From positions 12,885 through 76,884 of the forward strand of contig DASYBU010000039.1 of the NCBI GenBank assembly GCA_036500605.1: 64,000 nt of DNA, read 5' to 3'. The DNA is from JAFALK01 sp036500605. Its GTDB lineage: Bacteria; Pseudomonadota; Gammaproteobacteria; Burkholderiales; Burkholderiaceae_C. Below the pieces are notes generated by a model. The model was not told the DNA's origin, did not search any database, and saw only the letters and a program-made list of their open reading frames with translations. Shown piece after piece: positions 51,241-61,200 of this stretch. Position 1 is the first letter of the stretch, and each line of letters begins with the position of its first letter. The position numbers and the translations under genes were made by a program.

Positions 51241-51945
51241 TCAGAACCCGCCTGAGAGCAGCGATTTCAGGCTGCGCACCCGCCGGCTCACATAGACCGG
51301 CCGCCGACGCAACAGACTGCTGGCTTCCGGGCCGTGCCGCGCGCCGCGGGTATCGAGCAGCCAGCGCTGCATCCACACGGTCTTGATCCCGAGGGCTCGC
51401 GCTGACTTCTGATGGATCAGCGTGTCCTCCACCAGCACGCAATCGGTGGCGCGCAAGCGGTGCCGTGCCAGCACATGGCGCAGCATCCGCGCATCGGGCT
51501 TGCTGCGGTGCTGGCCGAACATGCGCATCTGCTCGAAGGCGATCACCTGCTCGAACACATGCCCCATCCCCAGATTGCCCAGGCTGCGCAGCACGCGCCG
51601 GGCATAGGCTTCGGGCGCGTTCGTCAGCAGGATCTTGCGGCCCGGCAGACGCTGCAGCAGCGCCAGATCGCCCGCGTGCCAGCGCACGCGCGCTTCCAGA
51701 TCGGGCAGCACGTGCGTCTCATGCAGGAAATGCGCGGCGCTCACGCCGTGGTGGCGCGTCAGCCCAGGCAGCGTGGCGCCATAACGCTCCCAATAAACGG
51801 AACGCAGGCGATTGGCCTCGGTGCGGTCGACGGCCAGATGCTCTTCGATGTAGTCGGTCATCGCCGCACTGATCGAGCGGAAGATCGCCCGCGCGTCGTG
51901 CAGCGTGTTGTCGAGATCGAAGAGCCAGACGGTCTGCTTTTTCAA
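51241..51945 (-). CDS. HAD-family pyrimidine 5'-nucleotidase-like protein
   Basis: The 234-residue protein has HAD motif I VWLFDLDNTLHDA near residue 7, motif II ILLTNAPEAYARR near 104, and motif III/IV region DCVLVEDTLIHQKSA near 168. It resembles SDT1/PPM1-type pyrimidine 5'-nucleotidases common beside argB. Translation starts at TTG 51945, overlapping the argB stop as TTGA. Motif IV has EDT rather than the commoner EDS. Confidence 0.88.
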   Translation of the reverse strand: MKKQTVWLFDLDNTLHDARAIFRSISAAMTDYIEEHLAVDRTEANRLRSVYWERYGATLPGLTRHHGVSAAHFLHETHVLPDLEARVRWHAGDLALLQRLPGRKILLTNAPEAYARRVLRSLGNLGMGHVFEQVIAFEQMRMFGQHRSKPDARMLRHVLARHRLRATDCVLVEDTLIHQKSARALGIKTVWMQRWLLDTRGARHGPEASSLLRRRPVYVSRRVRSLKSLLSGGF

Positions 51946-52859
51946 TGCGAGCGGATCATGGTTCCGTAAGCTTCCTCGCTCAGGATCTCCAGCAGCATCG
52001 CGTGCGGCACGCGCCCGTCGATGATGTGCACCGCGTTGACGCCGCTCTTGGCAGCATCGAGCGCCGAGGCGATCTTGGGCAGCATGCCGCCCGATAGCGT
52101 GCCATCGGCAAACAGCTCGTCGATCTCGCGCGCCGACAGATCGGTCAGCAGATTGCCGGCCTTGTCGAGCACGCCGGGCGTGTTCGTCAGCAGCACGAGC
52201 TTCTCGGCCTTGAGCACTTCAGCCAGCTTGCCGGCGACCACGTCGGCGTTGATGTTGTAGCTCTCGTTCTGCTCGCCAAAGCCGATCGGGCTGACCACCG
52301 GGATGAACTGGTCGTCCTGCAGCGCCTTGACCACGCTGGGGTCGATGGCGACGATGTCGCCGACCTGGCCCACATCGTGTTCGATGCTCGGGTCCTTCTG
52401 GTCGAGCAGCTTCAACTTGCGGGCGCGGATCATGCCGCCGTCACGGCCGGTCAGGCCCACGGCCTTGCCGCCGGCCACGTTGATCAGGCCCACGATGTCC
52501 TGCTGCACCTCGCCGGCCAGCACCCACTCGACCACGTTCATGGTCTCTTCATCGGTCACGCGCATGCCCTGGATGAAGTGGCCCTTCTTGCCCAGCTTGT
52601 TCAGCGCGTCCTCGATCTGCGGGCCGCCGCCGTGCACCACCACCGGGTTCATGCCCACCAGCTTCAGCAGCACGACATCCTCAGCGAAATCCTGCTGCAG
52701 GGCCGGGTCGGTCATGGCGTTGCCGCCGTACTTGATCACGATGGTCTTGCCGTGGAACTTGCGGATGTAGGGCAGCGCCTGCGAAAGGATCTCGGCCTTT
52801 TCGCGCGGCTTGATGTGCGAGACGTCGGTGGTGAGGGTAGCGGCTTCGGGCTTGCTCAT
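51942..52859 (-). CDS. argB: N-acetylglutamate kinase
   Basis: The 305-residue protein carries the amino-acid kinase motifs IVIKYGGNAM near residue 39, VVVHGGGPQIEDALNKLG near 74, and GGMLPKIASALDAA near 257. It phosphorylates N-acetylglutamate, the second step of arginine synthesis. An extended N-terminal helix, as seen here, is typical of arginine-regulated ArgB. It is divergent from the CDF transporter gene and coupled to the nucleotidase gene. Confidence 0.97.
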   Translation of the reverse strand: MSKPEAATLTTDVSHIKPREKAEILSQALPYIRKFHGKTIVIKYGGNAMTDPALQQDFAEDVVLLKLVGMNPVVVHGGGPQIEDALNKLGKKGHFIQGMRVTDEETMNVVEWVLAGEVQQDIVGLINVAGGKAVGLTGRDGGMIRARKLKLLDQKDPSIEHDVGQVGDIVAIDPSVVKALQDDQFIPVVSPIGFGEQNESYNINADVVAGKLAEVLKAEKLVLLTNTPGVLDKAGNLLTDLSAREIDELFADGTLSGGMLPKIASALDAAKSGVNAVHIIDGRVPHAMLLEILSEEAYGTMIRSH

Positions 52860-52921
52860 GAGGTCGGCTTTCCTTGAAATGCGCGCAAATTGTAGGGGCG
52901 TGAGGCTGTAACAATGGCGTT

Positions 52922-53791
52922 ATGCAAGCCAGTTCGTATCTGAAACTTTCCGTCGCCGTCGCCGTCGTCACCATCGCCCTCAAGAGCGCCGCCTGGTGGT
53001 TGACCGGCTCGGTCAGCCTGGCCGCCGATGCGCTGGAATCGCTCGTCAACCTCGCCGGCGCGCTCTTCGCCCTCGCCATGCTGACCCTCGCCGCGCAGCC
53101 GCCCGATGCCGAGCATCCGTATGGCCACCACAAGGCCGAGTTCTTCTCGGGCGGCTTCGAAGGTGTGCTGATCGTGGCCGCAGCGCTGGGCATCGGCTGG
53201 GGCGCGGTGCAGCGGCTGATCAGCCCGCAGCCGGTTGAAGGTCTCGGGCTGGGTGTTGCGCTGACGGTGATCAGCTCTGCACTCAATGGCGGCCTGGCGA
53301 TGGCCATGCTGCGCAAGGCGCGCTCGCTGCGCTCGATGGCACTGGAAGCCGATGCGCGCCACCTGATCACCGATGTCTGGACCTCCTGCGGCGTGATCAT
53401 CGGCCTGATCGGCGTGCAGCTCACCGGCTGGCATTGGCTGGATCCGGTGGTGGCGCTGCTGGTGGCCGCCAACATCCTGCGCGAAGGCGTGCATCTGGTG
53501 GCGCGCGCTTCGAGCGGCCTGATGGACGAGGCGCTCGACACTGAATCGCTGCAATCCATCCACCAGGTTCTCGAACGCTTTGGCGCCCAGAACATCCGCT
53601 TCGATCACCTGGCCACGCGCAGTGCCGGCCAGCGCCGCTTTGCCGATTTCCACATGCATGCGCCCGCACATTGGACGCTCGGCCGCGCGGCTCAGATGCG
53701 CGGCGAGGTCGAGCTGGCGCTGATCGAGGCCGTGCCGGGCCTGCGTGCAACCATCCAGTTATTGCCCACCGACGTCGAGGCGCAATCTTGA
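52922..53791 (+). CDS. Cation diffusion facilitator family transporter
   Basis: The 289-residue protein has about six membrane helices with CDF patterns LAADALESLVNLAG near residue 34 and ALEADARHLITDVWTS near 140, which supply the metal site, and a cytoplasmic domain from about 205. His in HPYGHHKAEFFS near 61 is conserved. It likely exports Zn, Co, Fe or Mn; the metal cannot be fixed. The stop overlaps the dtd start. Confidence 0.92.
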   Translation: MQASSYLKLSVAVAVVTIALKSAAWWLTGSVSLAADALESLVNLAGALFALAMLTLAAQPPDAEHPYGHHKAEFFSGGFEGVLIVAAALGIGWGAVQRLISPQPVEGLGLGVALTVISSALNGGLAMAMLRKARSLRSMALEADARHLITDVWTSCGVIIGLIGVQLTGWHWLDPVVALLVAANILREGVHLVARASSGLMDEALDTESLQSIHQVLERFGAQNIRFDHLATRSAGQRRFADFHMHAPAHWTLGRAAQMRGEVELALIEAVPGLRATIQLLPTDVEAQS

Positions 53792-54237
53792 TCGCGCTGC
53801 TGCAACGCGTGCGCGAAGCCAGCGTGACGGTCGCGGGTGAACGCATCGGCGCGATCGGGGCGGGCCTGCTGGTGCTGGTCTGCGCTGAGCTGCAAGACAG
53901 CGAAGCCCAGGCCGAGAAGCTCGTCGACAAGCTGCTCAAGCTGCGCATCTTCAGCGACGAGGCCGGCAAGATGAACCGCAGCGTGCAGGACGTGAACGGC
54001 GGCCTGCTGATCGTCTCGCAGTTCACGCTGGCCGCTGACACGACCGGCGGCAATCGCCCCAGCTTCAGCGGCGCGGCGGGGGCCGAGCAAGGCCGGCGCT
54101 TGTACGAGCATGTGCTCAGTTATGCCCGCAGCCGGCACGCGGTGGTGGAGCAAGGCGAATTTGGCGCCGACATGCAGGTCGCCCTGATCAATGACGGCCC
54201 GGTGACGATCCCGATGCGGATTGGGCAGATGGCCTAG
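53788..54237 (+). CDS. dtd: D-aminoacyl-tRNA deacylase
   Basis: The protein of about 149 residues starts IALLQRVREASVTV and contains SQFTLAADT near residue 78, the diagnostic Ser-Gln-Phe-Thr motif, and NGPVTI-type sequence as NDGPVTI near 137. It removes D-amino acids or achiral glycine from mischarged tRNA. The start is TTG 53788, which overlaps the CDF stop; homologues start at this Met-Ile-Ala position. Three bases separate its stop from the convergent Bug gene. Confidence 0.95.
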   Translation: MIALLQRVREASVTVAGERIGAIGAGLLVLVCAELQDSEAQAEKLVDKLLKLRIFSDEAGKMNRSVQDVNGGLLIVSQFTLAADTTGGNRPSFSGAAGAEQGRRLYEHVLSYARSRHAVVEQGEFGADMQVALINDGPVTIPMRIGQMA

Positions 54238-54239
54238 AT

Positions 54240-55229
54240 TCACTCGGCATATTGGCCCGCGGCCTTGATCACCGCTTCCCATTTCGCGATTTCCGAGGCG
54301 ACGAATTTCTTGTGCTCGGCCGGGTTGACGCGTGCATCAGTGATCACGGAAGCGCCTAACTGAGCCTCGCGGCGGCGAAATTCGGGGTCCTGCAAGACCA
54401 GCTTGAGCGCTTCGTTCAGCTTGGTCAGCGTCGCGGCGGGCGTGCCTCTCGGCGCATAAAGCCCCAGCCAGATCGTCACATTGAAACCCTTGAGGCCTGA
54501 CTCATTCAGCGTGGGCAGCTTGGCCAGCGCCGGCGGCTCGCTCAGCCGGTGCAGCGTCGTGACCGCATAGGCCTTGACGCGGCCGGCCTCGATCTGGCCG
54601 ACCGTGTTGGTGGTCTGGTCGCACATCAGATCCACCTGGCCTCCCAGCAGATCATTCATGGCCGGCGCCGTGCCCTTGTACGGCACGATCGTCATTTCCT
54701 GCTTCAAGGCGCTCTGGAACAGCAGGCCGCACAGATGCGAGGCCGCCCCCAGGCCCGCATTGGCCAGGTTGACGTGGCCCTTGTGATCGGCCAGCCAGGT
54801 GACCAGCTCCGGGAAGTTGCGCGCCGGCAGGTTCGGCCGCCCGACGATGGTCATGGGCACCTCGACCACCAGGCCCAGGTATTCGAAATCCTCGAGCGTC
54901 CGGTATTGCAGATTTCGGTAGAGCGACGGCGCCGTGGACAGGCCGATATGGTGGAGCAGCAGCGTGTAGCCATCGGGCAAGGCACGCGCCACCTTGGTCG
55001 CGCCCAGCGTGCCGCCCGCTCCGCCGACGTTCTCGATCATCAGCCGAACGCCAAGCGGCTTGCGCAGGGCCTCGGCCAAGTCGCGTGCCACCTTGTCGGT
55101 CGGGCCGCCGGCCGGAAAGGGCACGACCAGCGTGATCGGTTTGTCCGGGTAGGGAGCGGCCCAGGTCGGCAAATGGAGCGCCGCGAGCGACCAACCCAAG
55201 CTGATGAGCACCAGGCTCCTTCTTGTCAT
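54240..55229 (-). CDS. Bug-family (tripartite tricarboxylate transporter) periplasmic binding protein
   Basis: The 329-residue protein has a signal peptide ending TWAAPYPDKPIT and a Bug fold, with VVPFPAGGPTDKVARDLAE near residue 35 and VPYKGTAPAMNDLLGGQVDLM near 180. Bug proteins bind carboxylates or other small molecules and are greatly expanded in Burkholderiales. The membrane partners are absent here, as is common for orphan Bug genes. Confidence 0.92.
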   Translation of the reverse strand: MTRRSLVLISLGWSLAALHLPTWAAPYPDKPITLVVPFPAGGPTDKVARDLAEALRKPLGVRLMIENVGGAGGTLGATKVARALPDGYTLLLHHIGLSTAPSLYRNLQYRTLEDFEYLGLVVEVPMTIVGRPNLPARNFPELVTWLADHKGHVNLANAGLGAASHLCGLLFQSALKQEMTIVPYKGTAPAMNDLLGGQVDLMCDQTTNTVGQIEAGRVKAYAVTTLHRLSEPPALAKLPTLNESGLKGFNVTIWLGLYAPRGTPAATLTKLNEALKLVLQDPEFRRREAQLGASVITDARVNPAEHKKFVASEIAKWEAVIKAAGQYAE

Positions 55230-55325
55230 GGCCGCAGTCTCCTACAGATGCTTATGTCTCTCAAGAATAAGCATCCAGAATCTCTGTATTGGACGGTCCG
55301 AGGCCCTTTCCCCAGAATCCGGCCC

Positions 55326-55841
55326 ATGCATCCCCTGATCGCCCTGGCCTGCGCTTTGGCCGCCCTGTCCAGCCCCGTCGCCCATGCCGACAGCCTCAGT
55401 GCTGGCGCCACCGATGAGGCGCTGCACCAGGGCGCGTTGGCTTGGGATGTACGCAACACGCCTTCGGTCGGCCTGCCGGGCGCCCTGCGCGTGGAACCGG
55501 CTCTGTTGGACGCCTGGCTCTCGCACCATGACCTGAGTGCCCTGCAAACCGCGGTGTCACGTGCCGGCATTGATCTGTCGCGCGACGTGGTGATCTATGG
55601 CGAAGCGGGCGACGCCCGTGCCCAGGCCCTGGTCGCCTCGCTGCAAACCTTGAGCCCGGGCCGCGTGCACTGGCTGGTGGGCGGCGCGACCGAATGGGCC
55701 ATGACGGGCCGCGGCCTCGCGCCGTTCAGTGCGCATCTGCCGGTGCCGCAGCAATTGGTGCTGGCTTCCGCCGGCAATGGCCACATGGCCAGCGCCTCTT
55801 TGCGCGGCGTGGCGCCTGAGCAAGTGCTCGCATTGCGCTGA
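55326..55841 (+). CDS. Exported rhodanese-like protein without catalytic cysteine
   Basis: The 171-residue protein has a signal peptide (ending PVAHADS) and one rhodanese-like domain with LAWDVRNTPSVGLPGA and the active-site-loop position as DVVIYGEAGDARAQAL. The nucleophilic Cys expected at that loop is replaced by Glu/Ala, so sulfur transfer is unlikely. Such inactive domains may bind anions or proteins. It is divergent from the Bug gene. Confidence 0.75.
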   Translation: MHPLIALACALAALSSPVAHADSLSAGATDEALHQGALAWDVRNTPSVGLPGALRVEPALLDAWLSHHDLSALQTAVSRAGIDLSRDVVIYGEAGDARAQALVASLQTLSPGRVHWLVGGATEWAMTGRGLAPFSAHLPVPQQLVLASAGNGHMASASLRGVAPEQVLALR

Positions 55842-55850
55842 ATGCGCACT

Positions 55851-55941
55851 CAAATCGTTCGCCGGGCCGTCCCAAGGACGATTTGAACCGATGTCGCGGC
55901 CGGGCATCCCCGGTCGTGATCGGTGCCCCCTTGGGGGGCCG
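55851..55941. repeat. Palindromic intergenic elements
   Basis: CAAATCGT (55851-55858) pairs with ACGATTTG (55878-55885), and GCCCCCTTGGGGGGC (about 55926-55940) is self-complementary. The second resembles the CCCCCTTGGGGG palindromes scattered in comamonad-type genomes. The first may be a terminator for the rhodanese-like gene, although it lacks a U-tract. Confidence 0.5.
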
Positions 55942-55970
55942 ACTGCGTACTCGCAGGCGAGGGGCAACAG

Positions 55971-56267
55971 TCAGACGGTCTCGTCGGTCCACCGGGCGAC
56001 GCGGCGCTTGATTTCATCCTGCAAGGCGCGCACTTCCGCACTGTTCTTGCAAGTTCGCACCTCCCACTCCGGGCTCCGCGCCGGCTTCTTGGCCAGCTTG
56101 GCGGTCAGGACCTTGTCGTCCACCGAAAGCTGCAGGACCGGCTGCCCTTGCAGCTCGAAGGCCTGACCGCGCTCCTGCAGAGAGCGCAGATCACGCAGGC
56201 CGCGCTTCAAATTGAGCAGGGCCTGCTCGGGTTTGAAGTCAGGGGCGAGGAAAAAATCATCGTTCAT
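55971..56267 (-). CDS. Small conserved-looking hypothetical protein
   Basis: The 98-residue protein is charged, without signal peptide or membrane segments; it looks like a mixed alpha/beta domain with a C-terminal helix rich in Lys/Arg. It lies divergent from the imuA cassette, its ATG (56267) 38 bases from the LexA box, so LexA might affect it too. I do not recognise a family. Confidence 0.6.
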   Translation of the reverse strand: MNDDFFLAPDFKPEQALLNLKRGLRDLRSLQERGQAFELQGQPVLQLSVDDKVLTAKLAKKPARSPEWEVRTCKNSAEVRALQDEIKRRVARWTDETV

Positions 56268-56305
56268 GAGGGTCAATGCTTGCACGGGTGCGGCCGATCC
56301 GTATA

Positions 56306-56321
56306 CTGTATTTTTGTACAG
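56306..56321. promoter_or_regulatory. LexA-binding (SOS) box
   Basis: CTGTATTTTTGTACAG matches the CTG-N10-CAG LexA box with AT-rich centre and T/A flanks. It lies 15 bases before the imuA ATG, where it would overlap the promoter, and also upstream of the divergent small gene. Confidence 0.93.
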
Positions 56322-56335
56322 CTATCTTCTGAATC

Positions 56336-57073
56336 ATGCCCTCCCCCCGTCCCGTGCCGGCCTTGCCCAGCGCCGTCTGGCGCGGCGACAGCCTGGACAC
56401 CGGCGTGCGCCCCGGCCAGCCCAGCGGCTTCGCGGCGCTGGATGCACTGCTGCCCGGCGGCGGCTGGCCGCTGGGCGGCCTGACCGAGATCCTGCAGCCC
56501 CAGGCTGGCGCGCTTGAATGGCGGCTGCTCGGCCCTGCTCTTCGTGGTGCAGGCAAGGCCGCAGCCCCGCTGCTGCTGATCCACCCGCCCGGCGCGCCGC
56601 ATCTGCCCGGCCTGCACGGCGAAGGCCTGGGGCCGCTCGTCTGGATCGACGCCGCCACGCCGCAGCAGCAGCTCTGGGCCACCGAGCAGGCCGTGCAATC
56701 GAGCGGTGCGTCGGCCGTGCTGGCCTGGTTGCCGCAGGCGCGGCCCGAGCAGATGCGGCGCCTGCAAGTGCATGCGCTGGGCGCGCAGATGCCGGTCTTC
56801 GTGTTCCGCTCCGTGGCCGCGCGCGAGCAATCCTCGGCCGCGCCCTTGCGCTTGCAATTGCGCGCAGCTTCCTCGCCGGGCTCGATCTGGCAGCTGGAGG
56901 TGCAGCTCTTCAAGCGGCGCGGGCCGGCGCATGCGGGCTGGCTGTCCTTGTCGGCCGTGCCGGCCACTTTGGATCCCTTGCTCACGCCGCGCCTGCGTGA
57001 AATCGCTCCCCGTCCGCTGCGCGTGCCGCGCACCACGCCCCATGTTGTGGATCGCGTTACAGCCGGCTTCTGA
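56336..57073 (+). CDS. imuA: Translesion synthesis accessory protein ImuA
   Basis: The 245-residue protein has a RecA/SulA-like layout with VWRGDSLDTGVRPGQPSGFAALD in two blocks and LLPGGGWPLGGLTEIL near residue 40, typical of ImuA in imuA-imuB-dnaE2 cassettes. The P-loop is degenerate. It assists DnaE2-dependent damage-induced mutagenesis together with ImuB. Its 3' end overlaps imuB by 32 bases. Confidence 0.92.
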   Translation: MPSPRPVPALPSAVWRGDSLDTGVRPGQPSGFAALDALLPGGGWPLGGLTEILQPQAGALEWRLLGPALRGAGKAAAPLLLIHPPGAPHLPGLHGEGLGPLVWIDAATPQQQLWATEQAVQSSGASAVLAWLPQARPEQMRRLQVHALGAQMPVFVFRSVAAREQSSAAPLRLQLRAASSPGSIWQLEVQLFKRRGPAHAGWLSLSAVPATLDPLLTPRLREIAPRPLRVPRTTPHVVDRVTAGF

Positions 57074-58298
57074 GCCTCTGGCTTGGCTGGCGCTTCAGTT
57101 CAGTCCGCGGGTGGCGCGGCTGGAGGATGCGGTCGTGCTTGAAGTGGAAGCCAGCTTGCGCCTCTTCGGCGGTGCGCGAGGTTTGCATCGGCGCTTGCAG
57201 GCGCAAGCCGCCGAGGCCGGCATGGAGCTGCCCGCGCCGCGCTGGGCTTCGACCAGTCTGGCGGCCCTCGCGCTGACGCGCAGCGGTCGATCAGGCCACG
57301 CCGTGGGCGAGCGCCTGACGCCGATGCTCGACGCCATGCCGCTGGCCGCGCTCAGCGCCGTGCAGGCGCAGGCACCGATGCTGTCGCGCCTCGGCTGCCG
57401 CAGTCTGGCCGAGGTGCGCGCACTGCCGCGCACTTCGCTGGCTCGTCGCTTCGGGCCCGCAATGCTGAAGGCGCTCGACCAGGCTTATGGCGAGGCGCCC
57501 GAAGCGCATCAATGGCTGACGCTGCCCGATCACTTCGAGGCGCGCCTGGAGCTGCCTTTCCGCGTGGACCAGGCGCTGGCCCTGCAACATCACGCCGAAG
57601 GCTTGCTGCGCTCGCTGTGCGCCTGGCTGGCCGCGCGGCACCTGGGCCTGCGCACCTGCACGCTCGCCTGGACGCATGACGCCATGCGCGCACGCGACGC
57701 CGGCGACGGCGGTGCTCTCGAGATCACCACAGCCGGCACCACGCGCGAGTTCCGCCATCTCGCGCGCCTGCTGGGCGAGCATCTGCAAAGGCTGGAGCTG
57801 GCCGCGCCGGTCAGTGATCTGCGGCTCTCGGCCCATGCCGTCGAACCGCTCGCGCCCAGCGCTGCGAGCCTGCTGGTGACGAGCGGCGATGAACGCGAGC
57901 CGCTCGCCCTCACGCTCGAACGTTTGTCCGTTCGCCTCGGCGCGCAGCAGGTCCGCGTGGGCCAGTTGTGCGAGGACCATCGGCTCGAAGCCATGCAGCA
58001 ATGGCACGCCTGGCCGCAGCAGATCACCACCAAGGCGCGGCCTGCGCAAGGGCCGCAGCCGACCTGGCTGATCGACCCGCCGCAGCGTCTGTCCACGCAG
58101 CAGGACCAACCGCTCTACCGCGGCCCGCTGCAAAAACTGCTCGGCCCGCAGCGCGTGGAATCAGGCTGGTGGGATGGCCAGGTGCAGCAGCGCGATTACT
58201 ACCTCTTCCACAGCGAGCAGGCCGGCCTCTTGTGGATCTACGCCGAGCGCTTGCCCGAGCATGAACCGGGCTGGTTTCTGCAAGGGGTCTTCGCATGA
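57042..58298 (+). CDS. imuB: Y-family-like polymerase homologue ImuB, short N-terminus
   Basis: The 418-residue protein shows ImuB features, including LQFSPRVARLEDAVVLEVEASLRLFGG near the N-terminus and a helix-hairpin-helix region MLSRLGCRSLAEVRALPRTSLARRFG near residues 105-130. ImuB lacks catalytic acidic residues and acts as an adaptor to the beta clamp. Compared with alpha/gamma-proteobacterial ImuB of about 480-500 residues, some 70 residues after the first strand seem missing, possibly a normal trait of this lineage. ATG 57042 overlaps imuA. Confidence 0.88.
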   Translation: MLWIALQPASEPLAWLALQFSPRVARLEDAVVLEVEASLRLFGGARGLHRRLQAQAAEAGMELPAPRWASTSLAALALTRSGRSGHAVGERLTPMLDAMPLAALSAVQAQAPMLSRLGCRSLAEVRALPRTSLARRFGPAMLKALDQAYGEAPEAHQWLTLPDHFEARLELPFRVDQALALQHHAEGLLRSLCAWLAARHLGLRTCTLAWTHDAMRARDAGDGGALEITTAGTTREFRHLARLLGEHLQRLELAAPVSDLRLSAHAVEPLAPSAASLLVTSGDEREPLALTLERLSVRLGAQQVRVGQLCEDHRLEAMQQWHAWPQQITTKARPAQGPQPTWLIDPPQRLSTQQDQPLYRGPLQKLLGPQRVESGWWDGQVQQRDYYLFHSEQAGLLWIYAERLPEHEPGWFLQGVFA

Positions 58299-61200
58299 AT
58301 GACTATGCCGAGCTCCATTGCTTGAGCAGTTTCAGCTTTCTGCGCAGCGCGTCAGACCCCGACGATCTCGTGACCCGCGCGGGCGAGCTCGGCTACGAGG
58401 CGCTCGCCATCACCGATGAATGCTCGCTGGCCGGCGTGGTGCGCGCCTACAGCCAATGCCGCCGCCTCGCCAAGGACGATCTGCCCGTACCGCGCCTGCT
58501 CATCGGCAGCGAGTTCCTGGTGCGCGCCGATGACGACAAGCCGCTGTTCAAGCTCGTGCTGCTGGCCACCAACATGAACGGCTACGGCAACCTCAGCCAG
58601 TTCATCACGCGCCTGCGCCGCGCTGCTGAAAAAGGCACGTATCTGCTGCGCTGGTCCGACCTGAATCCCGCCACGCTCGACGACTGCCTGGCCTTGCTCG
58701 TGCTTGATCGCGAACAGGACGACAGCGCTTTGCTCACGCAAGCGCAATGGCTGCTCCAGCATTTCAGCGGCCGCGGCTGGATCGCGGTCGAGCTGTGGCG
58801 CGAGGCCGGCGATGCGCGCTGGCTGCAACGGCTGCAAACGCTGTCCGAGCAGACTGCGCTGCCTCTCGTGGCGGCCGGCGATGTGCAGATGCATCGCCGT
58901 TCTCGCAAGCCTTTGCATGACGTGCTGACCGCGATCCGCCTGGGCCGTACCGTGGCCGACTGCGGCTTCGAGTTGCAGGCCAATGCCGAGCGCCATCTGC
59001 GCAGCCGTCTTCGCTTGGCTCAGATCTATCCGCCCGAGCTGCTGGAAGCCACGCTCGCCGTGGCCGAGCGCTGCAACTTCTCGCTCGAGGAACTGCGCTA
59101 TCACTACCCGAGCGAAGTTGTGCCGGCCGGCGTCACACCGATGGCGCACTTGCGCGCGCTGACGGCCGAAGGCGCCGCCAAGCGCTGGCCCGAAGGCACG
59201 CCGCAGAAATGGATCGCGCAGATCGAACACGAGCTCACGCTGATCGAGGAGTTGAAGTACGAGCACTACTTTCTCACCGTGGCCGACATCGTGGCGCATG
59301 CGCGGTTCTTGGGCATCCTCTGCCAGGGCCGCGGCTCGGCGGCCAACAGCATCGTCTGCTTCTGCCTGCATGTCACTTCCGTAGACCCGGATCGCAGCAC
59401 GCTGCTGTTCGAGCGCTTCATCAGCCGCGAGCGCAACGAGCCGCCCGACATCGACGTGGATTTCGAGCACGAGCGCCGCGAGCTGGTCATCCAGTACCTC
59501 TACAACAAGTACGGCCGCGAACGTGCGGCGTTGACCGCCGTGGTCACCAGCTACCGGCCCAAGAGCGTGATCCGCGATGTGGGCAAGGCGCTCGGCTTTG
59601 ATGAAGCGACGCTCGATGCGCTGTCGCGCGATCACAGCGGCTGGGAGTCCCAGGTCAGCGTTCCCGGCGGCGATCCACGTCTGCAACTGCTGCTCCAACT
59701 CGGCCAGCAACTGCTCGGCATGCCGCGCCACCTGAGCCAGCATGTGGGCGGCTTCGTGCTGACCGAAGGGCCGCTGTCGCGCCTCGTGCCGATCGAGAAC
59801 GCTGCGATGGTCGATCGCAGCGTGATCCAGTGGGACAAGGACGATATCGATGCGCTGGGCCTGATGAAGGTCGATGTGCTCGCCTTGGGCATGCTGACCT
59901 GCATCCAGCGCAGCTTCCAGTTCTACCGCCAATGGCGCGGCCGCGAGATCACGCTGGCCAGCGTGCCCGAAGGCGATGTGCCCACCTACGAGATGATCTG
60001 CAAGGCCGACACCATCGGCGTGTTCCAGATCGAGAGCCGCGCACAGATGTCGATGCTGCCGCGCCTCAGGCCCGAGAACTTCTACGACCTCGTGGTCGAG
60101 GTCGCCATCGTGCGGCCCGGCCCCATCGAGGGCGGCATGGTCCATCCCTATCTGCAGAACCGCGCCAAGCACCGCGCGGGCGGCGAGATCGAATACGCCG
60201 GCCAATTGCGCCCCGCGCTGGAACGCACCTTCGGCGTGCCCATCTTCCAGGAACAGGTGATGCAGGTCGCCATGATCGCCGCCGATTTCTCGGCCGGCGA
60301 GGCCGATCAGTTGCGCCGCGCCATGGCCGCCTGGAAGCGCCCCGGCGACCTGGAAAAGTTCTACGAAAAGATCATCACCAATATGCGTCGTAACGGCTAC
60401 GAAGACGAGTTCGCCGAGCGCATCTTCAAGCAGATCAAGGGCTTCGCCTCCTACGGTTTCCCCGAGTCGCACGCGGCCAGCTTCGCGCTGCTGACCTATG
60501 TGAGCAGCTGGCTCAAATGCCACGAGCCGGCGATCTTCCTGTGTGCCCTGCTCAACTCGCAGCCGCTCGGTTTTTATTCGCCGAGCCAGCTGGTGCAGGA
60601 TGCGCAGCGCCACGGTGTCGAGGTGCGACCCGCTGACGTGAGCTTCAGCGATGTGGACAGCTCCTTGGAACCGCATACCAGCCAACCCGCCGTCCGCCTC
60701 GGCCTGCGCCTGGTCGGCGGCTTGAGCACCTTGGCCGCCGAACGCATCGCCAAGGCCCGCGCTGAAGCGCCTTTCACGCACCCCCAGGACCTGGCCCTGC
60801 GCGCGGCCCTGAACCAGAGCGAGATGCAACTGCTGGCCGCCGCCGATGCGCTCACCTCGCTCGCCGGGCACCGCCGCCAGCAGGTCTGGCAGGCCAGCGC
60901 CCTGCACGCGCTGCCCAAGCTCCTGCATGGCAGCGCTCAAGCCGAGCCCGATCTGGCCCTGCCTGCTGCGCGCGAAGACGAAGAAGTGCTGTGGGATTAC
61001 GCCGCCACCGGCCTCACCTTGCGCAGCCATCCGCTGGCCATCCTGCGGGAACGCCTGGCCGCCAAAGGCTTGAAGAATGCCGCTCAAATGGTGAATTACC
61101 CGAGCGGAAGAACCGCGCATGTCTGCGGCATCATCGTCGGCCGCCAGCGCCCGCAGACCGCCAAGGGCACCCTCTTCATCACGCTCGAAGACGAGACCGG

